From: Parathalassolituus penaei
GTDB taxonomy: Bacteria > Pseudomonadota > Gammaproteobacteria > Pseudomonadales > Oceanobacteraceae
Direction: 5' to 3'
DNA: 64,000 nucleotides
Assembly (NCBI RefSeq): GCF_026626885.1
Contig: NZ_JAPNOA010000007.1
Location: 46,084-110,083 of the forward strand
Part shown: positions 16,973-25,973 of the stretch, piece by piece
How positions within the stretch are numbered: position 1 is the first letter of the stretch
Layout: each line of letters opens with the position of its first letter
Position numbers and translations under genes: made by a program
Notes under the pieces: generated by a model
What the model was told of the DNA's origin: nothing
What the model saw: the letters and a program-made list of their open reading frames with translations, nothing else
Databases searched by the model: none

Positions 16973-17572
16973 TTAATCGTCGTATTCATCGCCATAGTTG
17001 ATAATCGACAACAGCTGCAGCGGCACTTCAAGCAGCTGTTCCGGGCCGTGTGGGGTTTCGGCATCAAAGGTGAGGCTGTCGCCGGGGCCCATTTCATATA
17101 AATGGTTGCCGTGACGGTAGATGATCTTGCCCTTGAGAATATAGATGAACTCTTCACCCGGATGTGAAAAGGTCGGGAACACTTCCGATACGTCATCCAT
17201 GCTGACCAGAAACGGTTCGAAGTTGCGTTTGCCGCCACGCTGATAGGTCAACAGCTGGTAGGTATGTCCCTTGTCGGTGCCACGACGCACCACTTCCAGC
17301 CCCTCGCCAGACTTGGTGAAGTGGGCACCGCCGTCCGGGCGGTCGTAATCATTAAAGAGTTTCGAGATCGGCAGGCCGATGGCGCTGCACAGCTTCGACA
17401 GGGTTTCGAGGCTGGTGGATACCTGCGCGTTTTCAATCTTGCTGATCATGCCCTGGCTGATGCCGGATATGCGGGCGACGTCGGTCAGTTTCAGGCCTTC
17501 TTCCTGGCGGGCCCGCTTCACTTTCATGGCGATGTATTGATCGAGGTTGAACCGTTCAGTCTTGTCGTTCAT
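16973..17572 (-). CDS. XRE-family regulator with C-terminal cupin sensor
   Basis: 199 aa: N-terminal helix-turn-helix (LKLTDVARISGISQGMISKIEN, about residues 20-42) and C-terminal cupin (HPGEEFIYILKGKIIYRHGNHLYEMGPGDSLTF). Such XRE-cupin proteins sense small metabolites, often amines or amino acids, and usually repress a neighbouring catabolic operon. The start at 17572 has GGAG upstream and begins MNDKTERFN. It is divergent from gmaS across a 294-bp region holding a sigma-54 promoter and an NtrC-like dyad, so control of the methylamine operon is likely (inference). Confidence 0.85.
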   Translation of the reverse strand: MNDKTERFNLDQYIAMKVKRARQEEGLKLTDVARISGISQGMISKIENAQVSTSLETLSKLCSAIGLPISKLFNDYDRPDGGAHFTKSGEGLEVVRRGTDKGHTYQLLTYQRGGKRNFEPFLVSMDDVSEVFPTFSHPGEEFIYILKGKIIYRHGNHLYEMGPGDSLTFDAETPHGPEQLLEVPLQLLSIINYGDEYDD

Positions 17573-17596
17573 CGGCAGGTTGCTCCCTGAATGATA

Positions 17597-17613
17597 TGCA
17601 CAGATCGGGTGCC
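17597..17613. promoter_or_regulatory. NtrC-like enhancer dyad
   Basis: TGCACAGATCGGGTGCC contains GCAC-N7-GTGC, the core of the NtrC site. It lies about 160 bp before the -24 element at 17774, the normal place for a sigma-54 enhancer. It is also close to the start of the divergent regulator gene. Confidence 0.5.
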
Positions 17614-17773
17614 TTGCTCCTGTGCGTTTGCTCTCTTCTGGGGCAATTTGCACGGCATTTTTCCCGGCCCTGTTTGTTGTGGATTTTCTTATCAAGAAAA
17701 TCTTTTAACCCAAATGTAGAGTAATCAGTGACTTACAATCAATCTGAAAAAAATATTCCTGAAAGGAAAGTGT

Positions 17774-17789
17774 TGGCATGTGGGTTGCA
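17774..17789 (+). promoter_or_regulatory. Sigma-54 promoter of gmaS
   Basis: TGGCATGTGGGTTGCA matches TGGCACG-N4-TTGCA at every conserved position except one (C to T in the -24 box). It is 77 bp before the gmaS ATG, with an NtrC-like dyad upstream. Confidence 0.75.
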
Positions 17790-17866
17790 TTTACTGAAAT
17801 GAAAGTAAATTTCCCTTTGAGAAATATTTTGAGATCAGTAAAATGGTCAACCAACAAGGAGCATGT

Positions 17867-19216
17867 ATGGCAACTACGTTCATGTCAGCGGCAGAGATCG
17901 AAAGCTTCCTGGCTGATAACGACATCAAGTATGTTTTGGCCCAGTTCGTCGACATTCATGGTGTCGCCAAAACCAAATCCGTTCCCGCCAGCCATTTGAT
18001 GGATGTGGTTGAAAAGGGTGCTGGTTTCGCCGGTTTTGCGGTGTGGGGTCTGGGTATTCAGCCGCACGGTCCGGATTTTATGGCCCGTGGTGATCTCAGC
18101 AGCATCTCTGTGGTGCCATGGCAGCCAGGTTACGCCCGTGTGGTGTGTGATGGTTATGTGAATGGTCAGCAACATCCATATGACAGCCGGGTTGCCCTGA
18201 AACATCAGCTCAAACGTCTGGATGCCCGTGGCTGGACCCTGAACACCGGTCTGGAACCTGAGTTCTCGCTGTTCAAGCGTAACGAAGACGGCAGCATCGG
18301 TATGGTGGATGACACCGATACCCTGATCAAACCTTGCTACGACTATAAAGGTCTGTCGCGCTCCCGTGCCTTCCTGGAAAAATTCGTGGATTCCCTGCAG
18401 AAAGTCGGCATGGACGTCTACCAGATCGACCACGAAGACGCCAACGGCCAGTTCGAAATCAACTACACCTACAGCGATGCCCTGACCTCGGCCGACCGTC
18501 TGACCTTTGTGCGTATGGCGGCCGGTGAAATCGCCAACGACATGGGCATGATCTGCTCCTTTATGCCGAAACCGGCTGCCGACCGTACCGGCAGTGGTAT
18601 GCACTTCCATCTGTCGATTGCCGACCAGAAAGGCCGCAACCTGTTTGGTGATGACTCCGACCGCAACGGTATGGGCCTGTCGAAAATGGCCTACCACTTC
18701 TGCGCCGGTCTGCTGCATCACGCCCGCGCCCTGTGTGCCATTTCGGCGCCGACCATCAACTCCTACAAGCGTCTGGTGGTGGGTGGTACTGCCTCCGGTT
18801 CGACCTGGGCTCCGGCCTTTGTGTGTTACGGCAACAACAACCGTTCCGCCATGGTGCGGGTGCCGTATGGTCGTCTGGAATTCCGTCTGCCGGACTCTGG
18901 CTGTAACCCGTACCTGGTGCACGCCGCCATTATTGCGGCTGGTCTGGATGGTATCGAACGTGAACTCGATCCGGGTCTGCCACTGAACGAAAACCTCTAC
19001 ACCATGACCCTCGACCAGATTCGTGAAAAGGGCATTGGCATCCTGCCGCAAAACCTCGGCGAAGCCGTGGATGCACTGGAAGCCGACAAGGTGCTGGTGG
19101 ATGCCATCGGCAAGGAAATCATGGGTGAATTTATCAATATCAAACGCAACGAGTGGATCGAGTACAGCCGCCACGTCAGCGATTGGGAAGTACAGCGTTA
19201 TATCGAATTCTTCTGA
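17867..19216 (+). CDS. gmaS: Gamma-glutamylmethylamide synthetase
   Basis: 449 aa, glutamine-synthetase fold with the ATP and glutamate motifs GSGMHFHLS and [10 protein letters not shown]...NRSAMVRVP. It ligates methylamine to glutamate with ATP, the entry step of the N-methylglutamate pathway. The ATG at 17867 is chosen because AAGGAG stands nine bases before it. It is gmaS rather than glnA because it heads the mgs/mgd cluster and has the shortened class III-like sequence; plain glutamine or gamma-glutamyl-polyamine synthetase is the alternative. A 210-bp gap precedes mgsA, with a direct repeat GATATAACACG. Confidence 0.9.
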   Translation: MATTFMSAAEIESFLADNDIKYVLAQFVDIHGVAKTKSVPASHLMDVVEKGAGFAGFAVWGLGIQPHGPDFMARGDLSSISVVPWQPGYARVVCDGYVNGQQHPYDSRVALKHQLKRLDARGWTLNTGLEPEFSLFKRNEDGSIGMVDDTDTLIKPCYDYKGLSRSRAFLEKFVDSLQKVGMDVYQIDHEDANGQFEINYTYSDALTSADRLTFVRMAAGEIANDMGMICSFMPKPAADRTGSGMHFHLSIADQKGRNLFGDDSDRNGMGLSKMAYHFCAGLLHHARALCAISAPTINSYKRLVVGGTASGSTWAPAFVCYGNNNRSAMVRVPYGRLEFRLPDSGCNPYLVHAAIIAAGLDGIERELDPGLPLNENLYTMTLDQIREKGIGILPQNLGEAVDALEADKVLVDAIGKEIMGEFINIKRNEWIEYSRHVSDWEVQRYIEFF

Positions 19217-19426
19217 TTAAAACGCCACAGGTCTGAAGTGTGTTGCTGATATATCGTGCAGATATAACACGCGGATATAACACGAACCGCCATCGCTTCT
19301 GACTGACCCTTTGAAATATACCCGCTGCTTTTGCCTGCGCAAAAACAGCACGGCCTCGCTTTGCCCGAAATCCGCATATCGGGGCCGTTAAACAGAAACT
19401 GAATACGTATTAACGAGGATATTTCC

Positions 19427-20323
19427 ATGTGTGGAATTGTTGGTCTCTACCTCAAGAATCCGGCTCTGGAGAGCCAGCTGGGTGCCTTGTTTGAACCCAT
19501 GCTGATTGCCATGACCGACCGTGGCCCGGACAGCGCCGGTTTTGCCATTTACGGCGACGAAGTGGCCGATGGTTGCAAGCTGACCTTGCGTCATGAAAAC
19601 CCTGAATACGACTGGGAAGCTCTGGCCGAAGCGGCCCGTGCAGAACTGAATGCCGAAGTGAGCTGGTTCCAGAACGCCACCGTGGCGGTGTTCAAGATGC
19701 ACTGCAATGCTGAAACCGCTACCGCGTTTATGGCCGAAAAAGCCGCCGATGTGATGGTGCTGAGCGCCGGTCACTCCATCGAAATCCTCAAGGAAGTGGG
19801 CCTGCCAGAACAGATCGCGGGCACCTTTAACCTCAAGGGTATGAAAGGCACTCATATTATTGGCCACACCCGTATGGCCACCGAATCCGCTGTGACCATG
19901 GCCGGTTCCCACCCGTTCTCCACCGGTGAAGACCTGTGTCTGGTTCACAACGGATCACTGTCCAACCACAACCGTCTGCGCCTGGAGCTGAAGCGTCAGG
20001 GCATTCACTTCGAGACTGAAAACGACTCTGAAGTGGCCGCCGGTTACCTGATGCACCGTCTGCAGGAAGGTGACTCCCTGACCGAAGCGCTGGAAAACGC
20101 CCTGACCGCTCTGGATGGTTTTTTCACCTTTACCATCGGCACCCGCGACGGTTTTGCCGTGGTTCGTGATCCGATTGCCTGCAAGCCTGCAGTGCTGGCC
20201 GAAACCGATGATTACGTCGCCATGGCGTCGGAATATCAGGCCCTGACCACCTTGCCTGGCATTGAAAACGCGCGCGTCTGGGAACCGGAAGCCGCCCGAG
20301 TTTACGTTTGGGAACGCAGCTGA
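19427..20323 (+). CDS. mgsA: N-methylglutamate synthase subunit A (class II glutamine amidotransferase)
   Basis: 298 aa. The sequence starts MCGIVGLY, so Cys2 is the catalytic nucleophile of a class II (Ntn) amidotransferase domain, followed by TDRGPDSAGFAIYG and HNGSLSNHNRLR. In the pathway it hydrolyses gamma-glutamylmethylamide and passes methylamine to 2-oxoglutarate chemistry on the MgsBC subunits. First of three adjacent genes that together correspond to a split glutamate synthase large subunit. Confidence 0.88.
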   Translation: MCGIVGLYLKNPALESQLGALFEPMLIAMTDRGPDSAGFAIYGDEVADGCKLTLRHENPEYDWEALAEAARAELNAEVSWFQNATVAVFKMHCNAETATAFMAEKAADVMVLSAGHSIEILKEVGLPEQIAGTFNLKGMKGTHIIGHTRMATESAVTMAGSHPFSTGEDLCLVHNGSLSNHNRLRLELKRQGIHFETENDSEVAAGYLMHRLQEGDSLTEALENALTALDGFFTFTIGTRDGFAVVRDPIACKPAVLAETDDYVAMASEYQALTTLPGIENARVWEPEAARVYVWERS

Positions 20324-20339
20324 GAAGAGAGGAACAACT

Positions 20340-21023
20340 ATGAAAACCCTGGATCTGGCAACTACTACGCTGCGCGACATCAATCAGGCGCTGCACGATC
20401 AGGCCGCTGAATGCACCGAGCGCGAATGGCGCATCACCGGCGCCAAAGGTGACCACAACCTGGCCTGTGGTCTGGATGCCGCATTAAGCATCGATATTGT
20501 TGGCCACGCCGGTTACTACTGCGCGGGCATGAACAAAAAAGCCCATGTAGTGGTGCATGGCAACGCTGGCCAAGGTGTGGCCGAGAACATGATGTCCGGT
20601 TCGGTGCGCGTAAAAGGTCAGGCTTCCCAGTCGGCCGGTGCCACCGCTCACGGCGGTCTGCTGGTGATTGAAGGTGACGCCGGTGCCCGCTGCGGTATCT
20701 CTCTGAAAGGTGCCGAAATTGTGGTGGGCGGCAGTGTTGGCCATATGAGCTGTTTTATGGCTCAGGCCGGTGCGCTGGTGGTGTGTGGCGATGCCGGTGA
20801 TGCACTGGGCGACTCCCTCTACGAAACCCGCATCTTTGTGAAAGGCACCGTGGCCTCGCTGGGTGCCGACTGTATCCAGAAGGAAATGCGTCCGGAGCAC
20901 ATCGAATACCTGACCGATCTTCTCAATCGTGCCGGTATTAACGAAGACGCCAGCGCCTTCAAGCGTTATGGCTCGGCTCGCAATCTGTACAACTTCAAAG
21001 TTGATAACGTCAGCGCCTACTAA
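20340..21023 (+). CDS. mgsB: N-methylglutamate synthase subunit B (GXGXG domain)
   Basis: 227 aa, beginning MKTLDLATTTL after AGAGAGGAA. It resembles the C-terminal GXGXG beta-helix domain of glutamate synthase, with repeated Gly motifs (GNAGQGVAENMMSG, AHGGLLVIEGDAGARCG, GGSVGHMS). It is a structural/channel subunit between amidotransferase and synthase domains. The start is 17 bp after the mgsA stop codon. Confidence 0.87.
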   Translation: MKTLDLATTTLRDINQALHDQAAECTEREWRITGAKGDHNLACGLDAALSIDIVGHAGYYCAGMNKKAHVVVHGNAGQGVAENMMSGSVRVKGQASQSAGATAHGGLLVIEGDAGARCGISLKGAEIVVGGSVGHMSCFMAQAGALVVCGDAGDALGDSLYETRIFVKGTVASLGADCIQKEMRPEHIEYLTDLLNRAGINEDASAFKRYGSARNLYNFKVDNVSAY

Positions 21024-21047
21024 TTACGCAGAACTGGAGATACCAAC

Positions 21048-22379
21048 ATGAGTGATAAAGAGCAAAAACCAACGACTGGTCTGCGTGAGTCCGCGACATT
21101 TGATATCAACACCCAGATGGAAATCCGTCGTGCCGCCGAAACCGGCATTTACGATATCCGCGGTTTTGGTGCCAAGCGCAAACTGCCGCATTTCGACGAT
21201 CTGCTGTTCCTGGGCGCGTCGATGTCACGTTACCCGCTGGAAGGTTACCGCGAGAAGTGCAACACCCGTGTGACCCTGGGTACCCGTTTTGCCAAAAAAC
21301 CGATTGTGATCGAAACCCCGGTCACCATCGCCGGTATGAGCTTTGGTGCGCTGTCGGCCAACGCCAAGGAAGCACTGGGCCGTGGTGCCTCGGCGGTGGG
21401 CACCTCGACCACCACCGGTGACGGCGGCATGACCCCGGAAGAGCGTGGCCAGTCCAGCAAGCTGGTGTACCAGTACCTGCCATCCCGTTATGGCATGAAC
21501 CCGGACGACTTGCGCAAGGCCGATGCCATTGAAGTCGTGCTGGGGCAGGGTGCCAAGCCGGGCGGCGGCGGCATGCTGCTGGGTCAGAAGATCACCGAAC
21601 GTGTGGCCAAGATGCGTACTCTGCCAGTGGGTGTGGACCAGCGTTCCGCCTGCCGTCACCCGGACTGGACCGGCCCGGATGACCTCGCCATCAAGATCCA
21701 GGAGCTGCGTGAAATCACCGACTGGCAAGTGCCGATCTACATCAAGGTGGGCGCAACCCGTACCTACTACGACGTCAAGCTGGCGGTAAAAGCCGGTGCC
21801 GATGTGATTGTGGTGGACGGTATGCAAGGTGGTACTGCGGCAACCCAGGAAGTGTTTATTGAACACGTGGGTATCCCGACCATGGCCGCCATTCCGCAAG
21901 CCGTACAGGCGCTGCAGGAAATGGGCATGCACCGCAAAGTGCAACTGATTGTGTCCGGTGGTATCCGCAACGGTGCCGACGTTGCCAAGTGTATGGCACT
22001 GGGTGCTGATGCCGTGGCAATTGGTACTGCCGCACTGATCGCGTTGGGCTGTAACCATCCGAAGTGGGATGCCGAATTCCGCAAGCTGGGTTCTGCCGCC
22101 GGTTATTACGACGACTACCACGAAGGCAAAGATCCGGCCGGTGTGACCACTCAGGACCCGGAACTGATGAAACGTCTGGACCCGGTCGAAGGTGGACGCC
22201 GTCTGGCCAACTACCTGCGCGTGCTGACCATGGAAGCCCAGACGCTGGCGCGTGCTTGTGGCAAGAACGATCTGCGCAACCTCGAGCCGGAAGATCTGGT
22301 CGCCCTGACCGTGGAAGCCGCCGCCATGGCGCGTGTACCACTGGCGGGCACCAGCTGGATTCCAGGGCAGGGGTTCTAA
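21048..22379 (+). CDS. mgsC: N-methylglutamate synthase subunit C (FMN glutamate synthase domain)
   Basis: 443 aa FMN-binding barrel related to the glutamate synthase central domain; GQGAKPGGGGMLLGQKIT, VVDGMQGGTAATQEVF and VSGGIRNGADVAKCMALGAD are diagnostic. It condenses released methylamine with 2-oxoglutarate and reduces the product to N-methylglutamate. 24 bp after mgsB. The 174-bp gap to purU carries inverted repeats. Confidence 0.9.
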   Translation: MSDKEQKPTTGLRESATFDINTQMEIRRAAETGIYDIRGFGAKRKLPHFDDLLFLGASMSRYPLEGYREKCNTRVTLGTRFAKKPIVIETPVTIAGMSFGALSANAKEALGRGASAVGTSTTTGDGGMTPEERGQSSKLVYQYLPSRYGMNPDDLRKADAIEVVLGQGAKPGGGGMLLGQKITERVAKMRTLPVGVDQRSACRHPDWTGPDDLAIKIQELREITDWQVPIYIKVGATRTYYDVKLAVKAGADVIVVDGMQGGTAATQEVFIEHVGIPTMAAIPQAVQALQEMGMHRKVQLIVSGGIRNGADVAKCMALGADAVAIGTAALIALGCNHPKWDAEFRKLGSAAGYYDDYHEGKDPAGVTTQDPELMKRLDPVEGGRRLANYLRVLTMEAQTLARACGKNDLRNLEPEDLVALTVEAAAMARVPLAGTSWIPGQGF

Positions 22380-22385
22380 TGCGAG

Positions 22386-22435
22386 GGTCAGACGTCTGGC
22401 CGGATATCTGGCTCAGCGTCTGACCACAGGTTTTA
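22386..22435. repeat. 9-bp inverted repeat between mgsC and purU
   Basis: GGTCAGACG (22386-22394) and CGTCTGACC (22427-22435), exact inverted copies 32 bp apart. A second hairpin GCAGCG-N6-CGCTGC follows near 22471. It may attenuate transcription between the synthase and C1 genes. Confidence 0.45.
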
Positions 22436-22553
22436 TCAGCAGGGTTTTATCACCAGAATTTTAATAAGCAGCGGGCATTCGCTGCGGGTTTCCCTCGGCC
22501 TGGTTTTGGATATCGGCGCGCAGAAACCCCCCTTAATCGAGAGATATAGCACC

Positions 22554-23420
22554 ATGCCTCACGACAATATGAAGACCGAATATATTCTCAAAACCACCTG
22601 TCCGGCCGGCCGCGGCATTGTGGCAGCGGTAGCGACCTTCCTGTCTGACAAGGGTTGTTACATCAGCGAGCAGTCGCAGTTTGACGATCAGGACAGCGGC
22701 AAGTTTTTTATGCGCACCGTGTTCCACTTCGAAGGTGAAGACCTCGGAGACGAAGTGCGCGCCGGATTCGCTGAAGTGGCAACGGCGTTCAAGATGGAAT
22801 GGTCGCTGGTTAACGCCTGCGCTCCGATGAAAACCATCATCATGGTGTCCAAGGCTGACCACTGTTTTGCCGACCTGCTGTACCGCAAGAACAAGGGGGA
22901 TCTGAACATGGAAATCACCGCTGTGGTTTCCAACCATCAGGACCTGCGACCAATGGCTGAACGTGAAGGTTTCCGCTTTGTGCACCTGCCGGTGAACAAG
23001 GACAACAAACGTCAGCAGGAAAAAGCCCTGCTGGAAATCGTCCGCGAAACCGGCACCGAACTGGTGGTACTCGCCCGTTACATGCAGATCCTGTCGGATG
23101 AACTCTGCAAGGACCTCGCTGGCCGCGCCATCAATATTCACCACTCCTTCCTGCCGGGTTTCAAGGGCGCACGCCCGTATTACCAGGCCCACGAACGCGG
23201 CGTGAAGCTGATTGGTGCCACCGCCCACTATGTCACCGGTGATCTCGACGAAGGCCCGATCATTGAGCAGGCCGTACAAACCGTTGATCACACCATGTAC
23301 CCGGAACAGCTCACCGCTGCCGGTCGTGACACCGAAACCGTGGCACTGGCGCGGGCCGTACGCCTGCACATGGAGCACCGGGTGTTTGTGGATGGCAACA
23401 AAACCGTGGTTTTCAAATAG
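22554..23420 (+). CDS. purU: Formyltetrahydrofolate deformylase
   Basis: 288 aa: N-terminal ACT domain (YILKTTCPAGRGIVAAVATFL) and C-terminal formyltransferase-like hydrolase domain with NIHHSFLPGFKGARPYYQA and GATAHYVTGDLDEGPIIEQ. It releases formate and tetrahydrofolate from 10-formyl-THF, closing the oxidation of the methyl-derived C1 unit together with FolD. Start at 22554 after GAGAG; the ATG at 22569 is an alternative. Confidence 0.93.
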   Translation: MPHDNMKTEYILKTTCPAGRGIVAAVATFLSDKGCYISEQSQFDDQDSGKFFMRTVFHFEGEDLGDEVRAGFAEVATAFKMEWSLVNACAPMKTIIMVSKADHCFADLLYRKNKGDLNMEITAVVSNHQDLRPMAEREGFRFVHLPVNKDNKRQQEKALLEIVRETGTELVVLARYMQILSDELCKDLAGRAINIHHSFLPGFKGARPYYQAHERGVKLIGATAHYVTGDLDEGPIIEQAVQTVDHTMYPEQLTAAGRDTETVALARAVRLHMEHRVFVDGNKTVVFK

Positions 23421-23429
23421 GGGCAGGAC

Positions 23430-24326
23430 ATGGCAATTCGAATTGACGGCAAGCTGATGTCGGCCCAGGTGCTCGACGATGTCGCCACCGATGCAGCAGC
23501 GTTTTATCAGGAGTTTGGTATCAAGCCCGGTCTGGCGGTGGTGCTGGTTGGTGATGATCCCGCCAGCCAGGTGTATGTGCGCAACAAGATCGCCCGTGCG
23601 ACCGAATGTGGCATCAACTCGTTCAAACATCGCCTGCCCGCCGATACCACCCAGGAATACCTGGATCGGCTGGTGGCCGACCTGAACGCCGACCCGGAAG
23701 TGCACGGCATTCTGGTGCAGCTGCCATTGCCTGCGCATCTGGACGAAGAACGGATTCTGACCGCGATTGATCCGGCCAAGGACGTTGATGGCTTCCATCC
23801 GGTTAACGTGGGTGCCCTGAATATCGGCAAGGAATCCCTGATTCCCTGCACCCCACAGGGCTGCATGATCATGCTGCGCAAGGTGCTGGGTGATCTGTCC
23901 GGTAAACACGCGGTGGTGGTCGGACGCTCCAATATCGTCGGCAAACCGATGGCGGCACTGCTGCTGCAGGCTAACTGCACGGTCAGCATTGTGCACTCGC
24001 GCACCAACAATCCGCAGTTGCTGACCAAACAGGCCGACATTCTGGTGGCCGCCGTGGGCAAGCCTGAAATGATCGGCCCGGACTGGGTAAAACCCGGTGC
24101 GGTGGTAATCGACGTGGGTATCAACACGGTTGAGCGAGCCGGCCAGTACAAGCTGGTGGGGGATGTTCACTACGCCGCGGTTGAACCACTGACCCAGGCG
24201 ATTACGCCGGTGCCGGGTGGTGTTGGCCCAATGACCATCGCCTGCCTGATGAAAAACACCCTGACCGCCGCCCGCCGACTGGAAACCCAGTCGCGCAGTG
24301 GTCGCCAGTACGCTGTGATGGTCTAG
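23430..24326 (+). CDS. folD: Methylenetetrahydrofolate dehydrogenase/cyclohydrolase
   Basis: 298 aa, full length. Motifs: [13 protein letters not shown] (with the family's YVxxK-type catalytic Lys), [43 protein letters not shown] for NADP, and the C-terminal [11 protein letters not shown]. It oxidises 5,10-methylene-THF, the likely product of N-methylglutamate dehydrogenase, to 10-formyl-THF. It sits 9 bp after purU and 11 bp before mgdA, so this is a dedicated copy for methylamine use. Confidence 0.95.
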   Translation: MAIRIDGKLMSAQVLDDVATDAAAFYQEFGIKPGLAVVLVGDDPASQVYVRNKIARATECGINSFKHRLPADTTQEYLDRLVADLNADPEVHGILVQLPLPAHLDEERILTAIDPAKDVDGFHPVNVGALNIGKESLIPCTPQGCMIMLRKVLGDLSGKHAVVVGRSNIVGKPMAALLLQANCTVSIVHSRTNNPQLLTKQADILVAAVGKPEMIGPDWVKPGAVVIDVGINTVERAGQYKLVGDVHYAAVEPLTQAITPVPGGVGPMTIACLMKNTLTAARRLETQSRSGRQYAVMV

Positions 24327-24337
24327 GGAGTAAACGT

Positions 24338-25594
24338 ATGCCATTTGCACTCTTGAAATACGGTTTGGGCAGTGAATATCCGTTCGAAAAACACGCCGAC
24401 CTGCCACCACCGACCGCGCTGAAAAAGCGTTACGACGTGGTGATTATCGGCGGCGGCGGCCACGGTGTAGCCACTGCGTATTACCTTGCCAAATACCACG
24501 GCATTACCAACGTGGCGATTCTGGAAAAAGGGTATCTGGGTGGTGGCAACACCGCCCGTAACACCGCGGTGATTCGTTCCAACTACCTGACCTCGGAAGG
24601 GGTCCGGTTTTATTCGGAATCGGTAAAGCTGTTTCGTGATCTCTCCAATGAGTTCGATTTCAACATCATGTACTCGCGTCGTGGCCAGCTAACCCTGGCT
24701 CACACCGATTCGGCGATTCGTGCCTTCCGGCAGCGCGCCGAGGTGAACAAACACTTTGGTGGCAAAACCGAGCTGATTGATCCGCAACAGATTCGCGAAC
24801 TGGTGCCAACCCTGAATATGTATCCGGGCCAACAGCCGGTGCTGGCTGGTCTGTGGCACATGGACGGCGCGACCGCCCGTCACGATGCCGTGGCCTGGGG
24901 TTACGCCAAGGGCGCAACCCAGCGTGGTGTTGAGTTGCATCAGCTGACCGAAGTCACCGATGTGCTGGTTCGTGATGAAAAAGTCTGGGGCGTGAAAGTA
25001 CGTCAGGGCAGCGCCGAGCACGTGATCGAATGTGGCATTGCGGTGCAGGCGGTGGCCGGGCACAGCTCGCTGCTGGCCGCCAAGGCCGGGTTCCGTCTGC
25101 CGATTGTGACCTATCCGCTGCAGGCGATGGTGACCCAGCCGGTAAAACCCTTCCTCGACCCGCTGGTGAGTTCACCCGCGTTCCACTGCTACGTGCAGCA
25201 GACCGGTCGTGGTGAGCTGGTGTTTGGTGGCGGCTCTGACCCGTATCCGCTCTACAACACCCGTTCCACCATGGAGCTGAAAGAAGAGCTGCTGGCGCAT
25301 GCGGTGGAGCTGTTCCCGTTTGTGGCCAACCTGAAGCTGATGCGCCAGTGGGCGGGCCTGACTGATATGACCTCGGACTACTCGCCGATTATGGGCCTGA
25401 GCCCGGTCGAGAATTATTACCTCGACGCCGGTTGGGGCACCTGGGGCTTCAAGTCGACGCCGATTTGCGGCAAGACCATGGCCGAGCTGGTGGCTACCGG
25501 TAAGGTTCCGGATCTGATCAAACCGTTCGGAGTAGAGCGTTTCAGCGAGTTCCGGCAGGTCAACGAAATGGGTGCTACCGCGGCGTCGCACTGA
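24338..25594 (+). CDS. mgdA: N-methylglutamate dehydrogenase subunit A (SoxB-like)
   Basis: 418 aa FAD amine-oxidoreductase like the beta subunit of heterotetrameric sarcosine oxidase. It has the dinucleotide motif VVIIGGGGHGVATAYYLAK near residue 31, a covalent-FMN/FAD type region ARNTAVIRSNYL, and C-terminal WGTWGFKSTPICG. It oxidises the N-methyl group of N-methylglutamate. Context with gmaS and mgs distinguishes it from sarcosine oxidase. Confidence 0.88.
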   Translation: MPFALLKYGLGSEYPFEKHADLPPPTALKKRYDVVIIGGGGHGVATAYYLAKYHGITNVAILEKGYLGGGNTARNTAVIRSNYLTSEGVRFYSESVKLFRDLSNEFDFNIMYSRRGQLTLAHTDSAIRAFRQRAEVNKHFGGKTELIDPQQIRELVPTLNMYPGQQPVLAGLWHMDGATARHDAVAWGYAKGATQRGVELHQLTEVTDVLVRDEKVWGVKVRQGSAEHVIECGIAVQAVAGHSSLLAAKAGFRLPIVTYPLQAMVTQPVKPFLDPLVSSPAFHCYVQQTGRGELVFGGGSDPYPLYNTRSTMELKEELLAHAVELFPFVANLKLMRQWAGLTDMTSDYSPIMGLSPVENYYLDAGWGTWGFKSTPICGKTMAELVATGKVPDLIKPFGVERFSEFRQVNEMGATAASH

Positions 25595-25700
25595 GCGTCG
25601 GAGTAAGGCACTGATCGGGCATCGGCCAGCGCCGACCCGCAACTGAATAATTCGTGTTCGACGCTGCTGACGCCGCGTCGACCCAAGGCGAGCATCTGTT

Positions 25701-25973
25701 ATGAAAATCATGCCCTGCCCGTTGAACGGGCCTCGCAACATCAATGAGTTCGTGTATGGCGGTGAGGTATCCGAACTGCCAGATGTGGCTACGGCACCGG
25801 ATTCCGACTGGGCCGAGCACACGTTTTATGCCTACAACGGCACCGGTATCGCCCGCGAATGGTGGTATCACGTTGCTTCCGGTTACTGGTTTGTGGCCGA
25901 GCGCCACCGTGTGACCGACGAGATTATCCGTACTTATGATCCCGCTGTACTGGCTGAGGAGAAAGCGCAATGA
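25701..25973 (+). CDS. mgdB: N-methylglutamate dehydrogenase subunit B (SoxD-like)
   Basis: 90 aa, delta-subunit family: starts MKIMPCPLNGPRNINEFVYGG and ends with the WWYHVASGYWFVAERHR block. The SoxD family is a small zinc-binding subunit. Its end overlaps mgdC by four bases (ATGA). A 106-bp spacer with a GCGTCG/CGACGC inverted repeat precedes it. Confidence 0.9.
   Translation: MKIMPCPLNGPRNINEFVYGGEVSELPDVATAPDSDWAEHTFYAYNGTGIAREWWYHVASGYWFVAERHRVTDEIIRTYDPAVLAEEKAQ

Noticed and set aside
17867..19216. Reading gmaS as ordinary glutamine synthetase
   Set aside because: It heads an intact mgs/mgd operon with a sigma-54 promoter, and such clusters encode gamma-glutamylmethylamide synthetase; glutamine synthetase is expected elsewhere.
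21225..22121. Long antisense frames over mgsC and similar frames over mgdC, purU/folD and gmaS
   Set aside because: His/Gly/Thr-rich shadow translations of strongly biased coding sequence; the sense frames carry clear family motifs.
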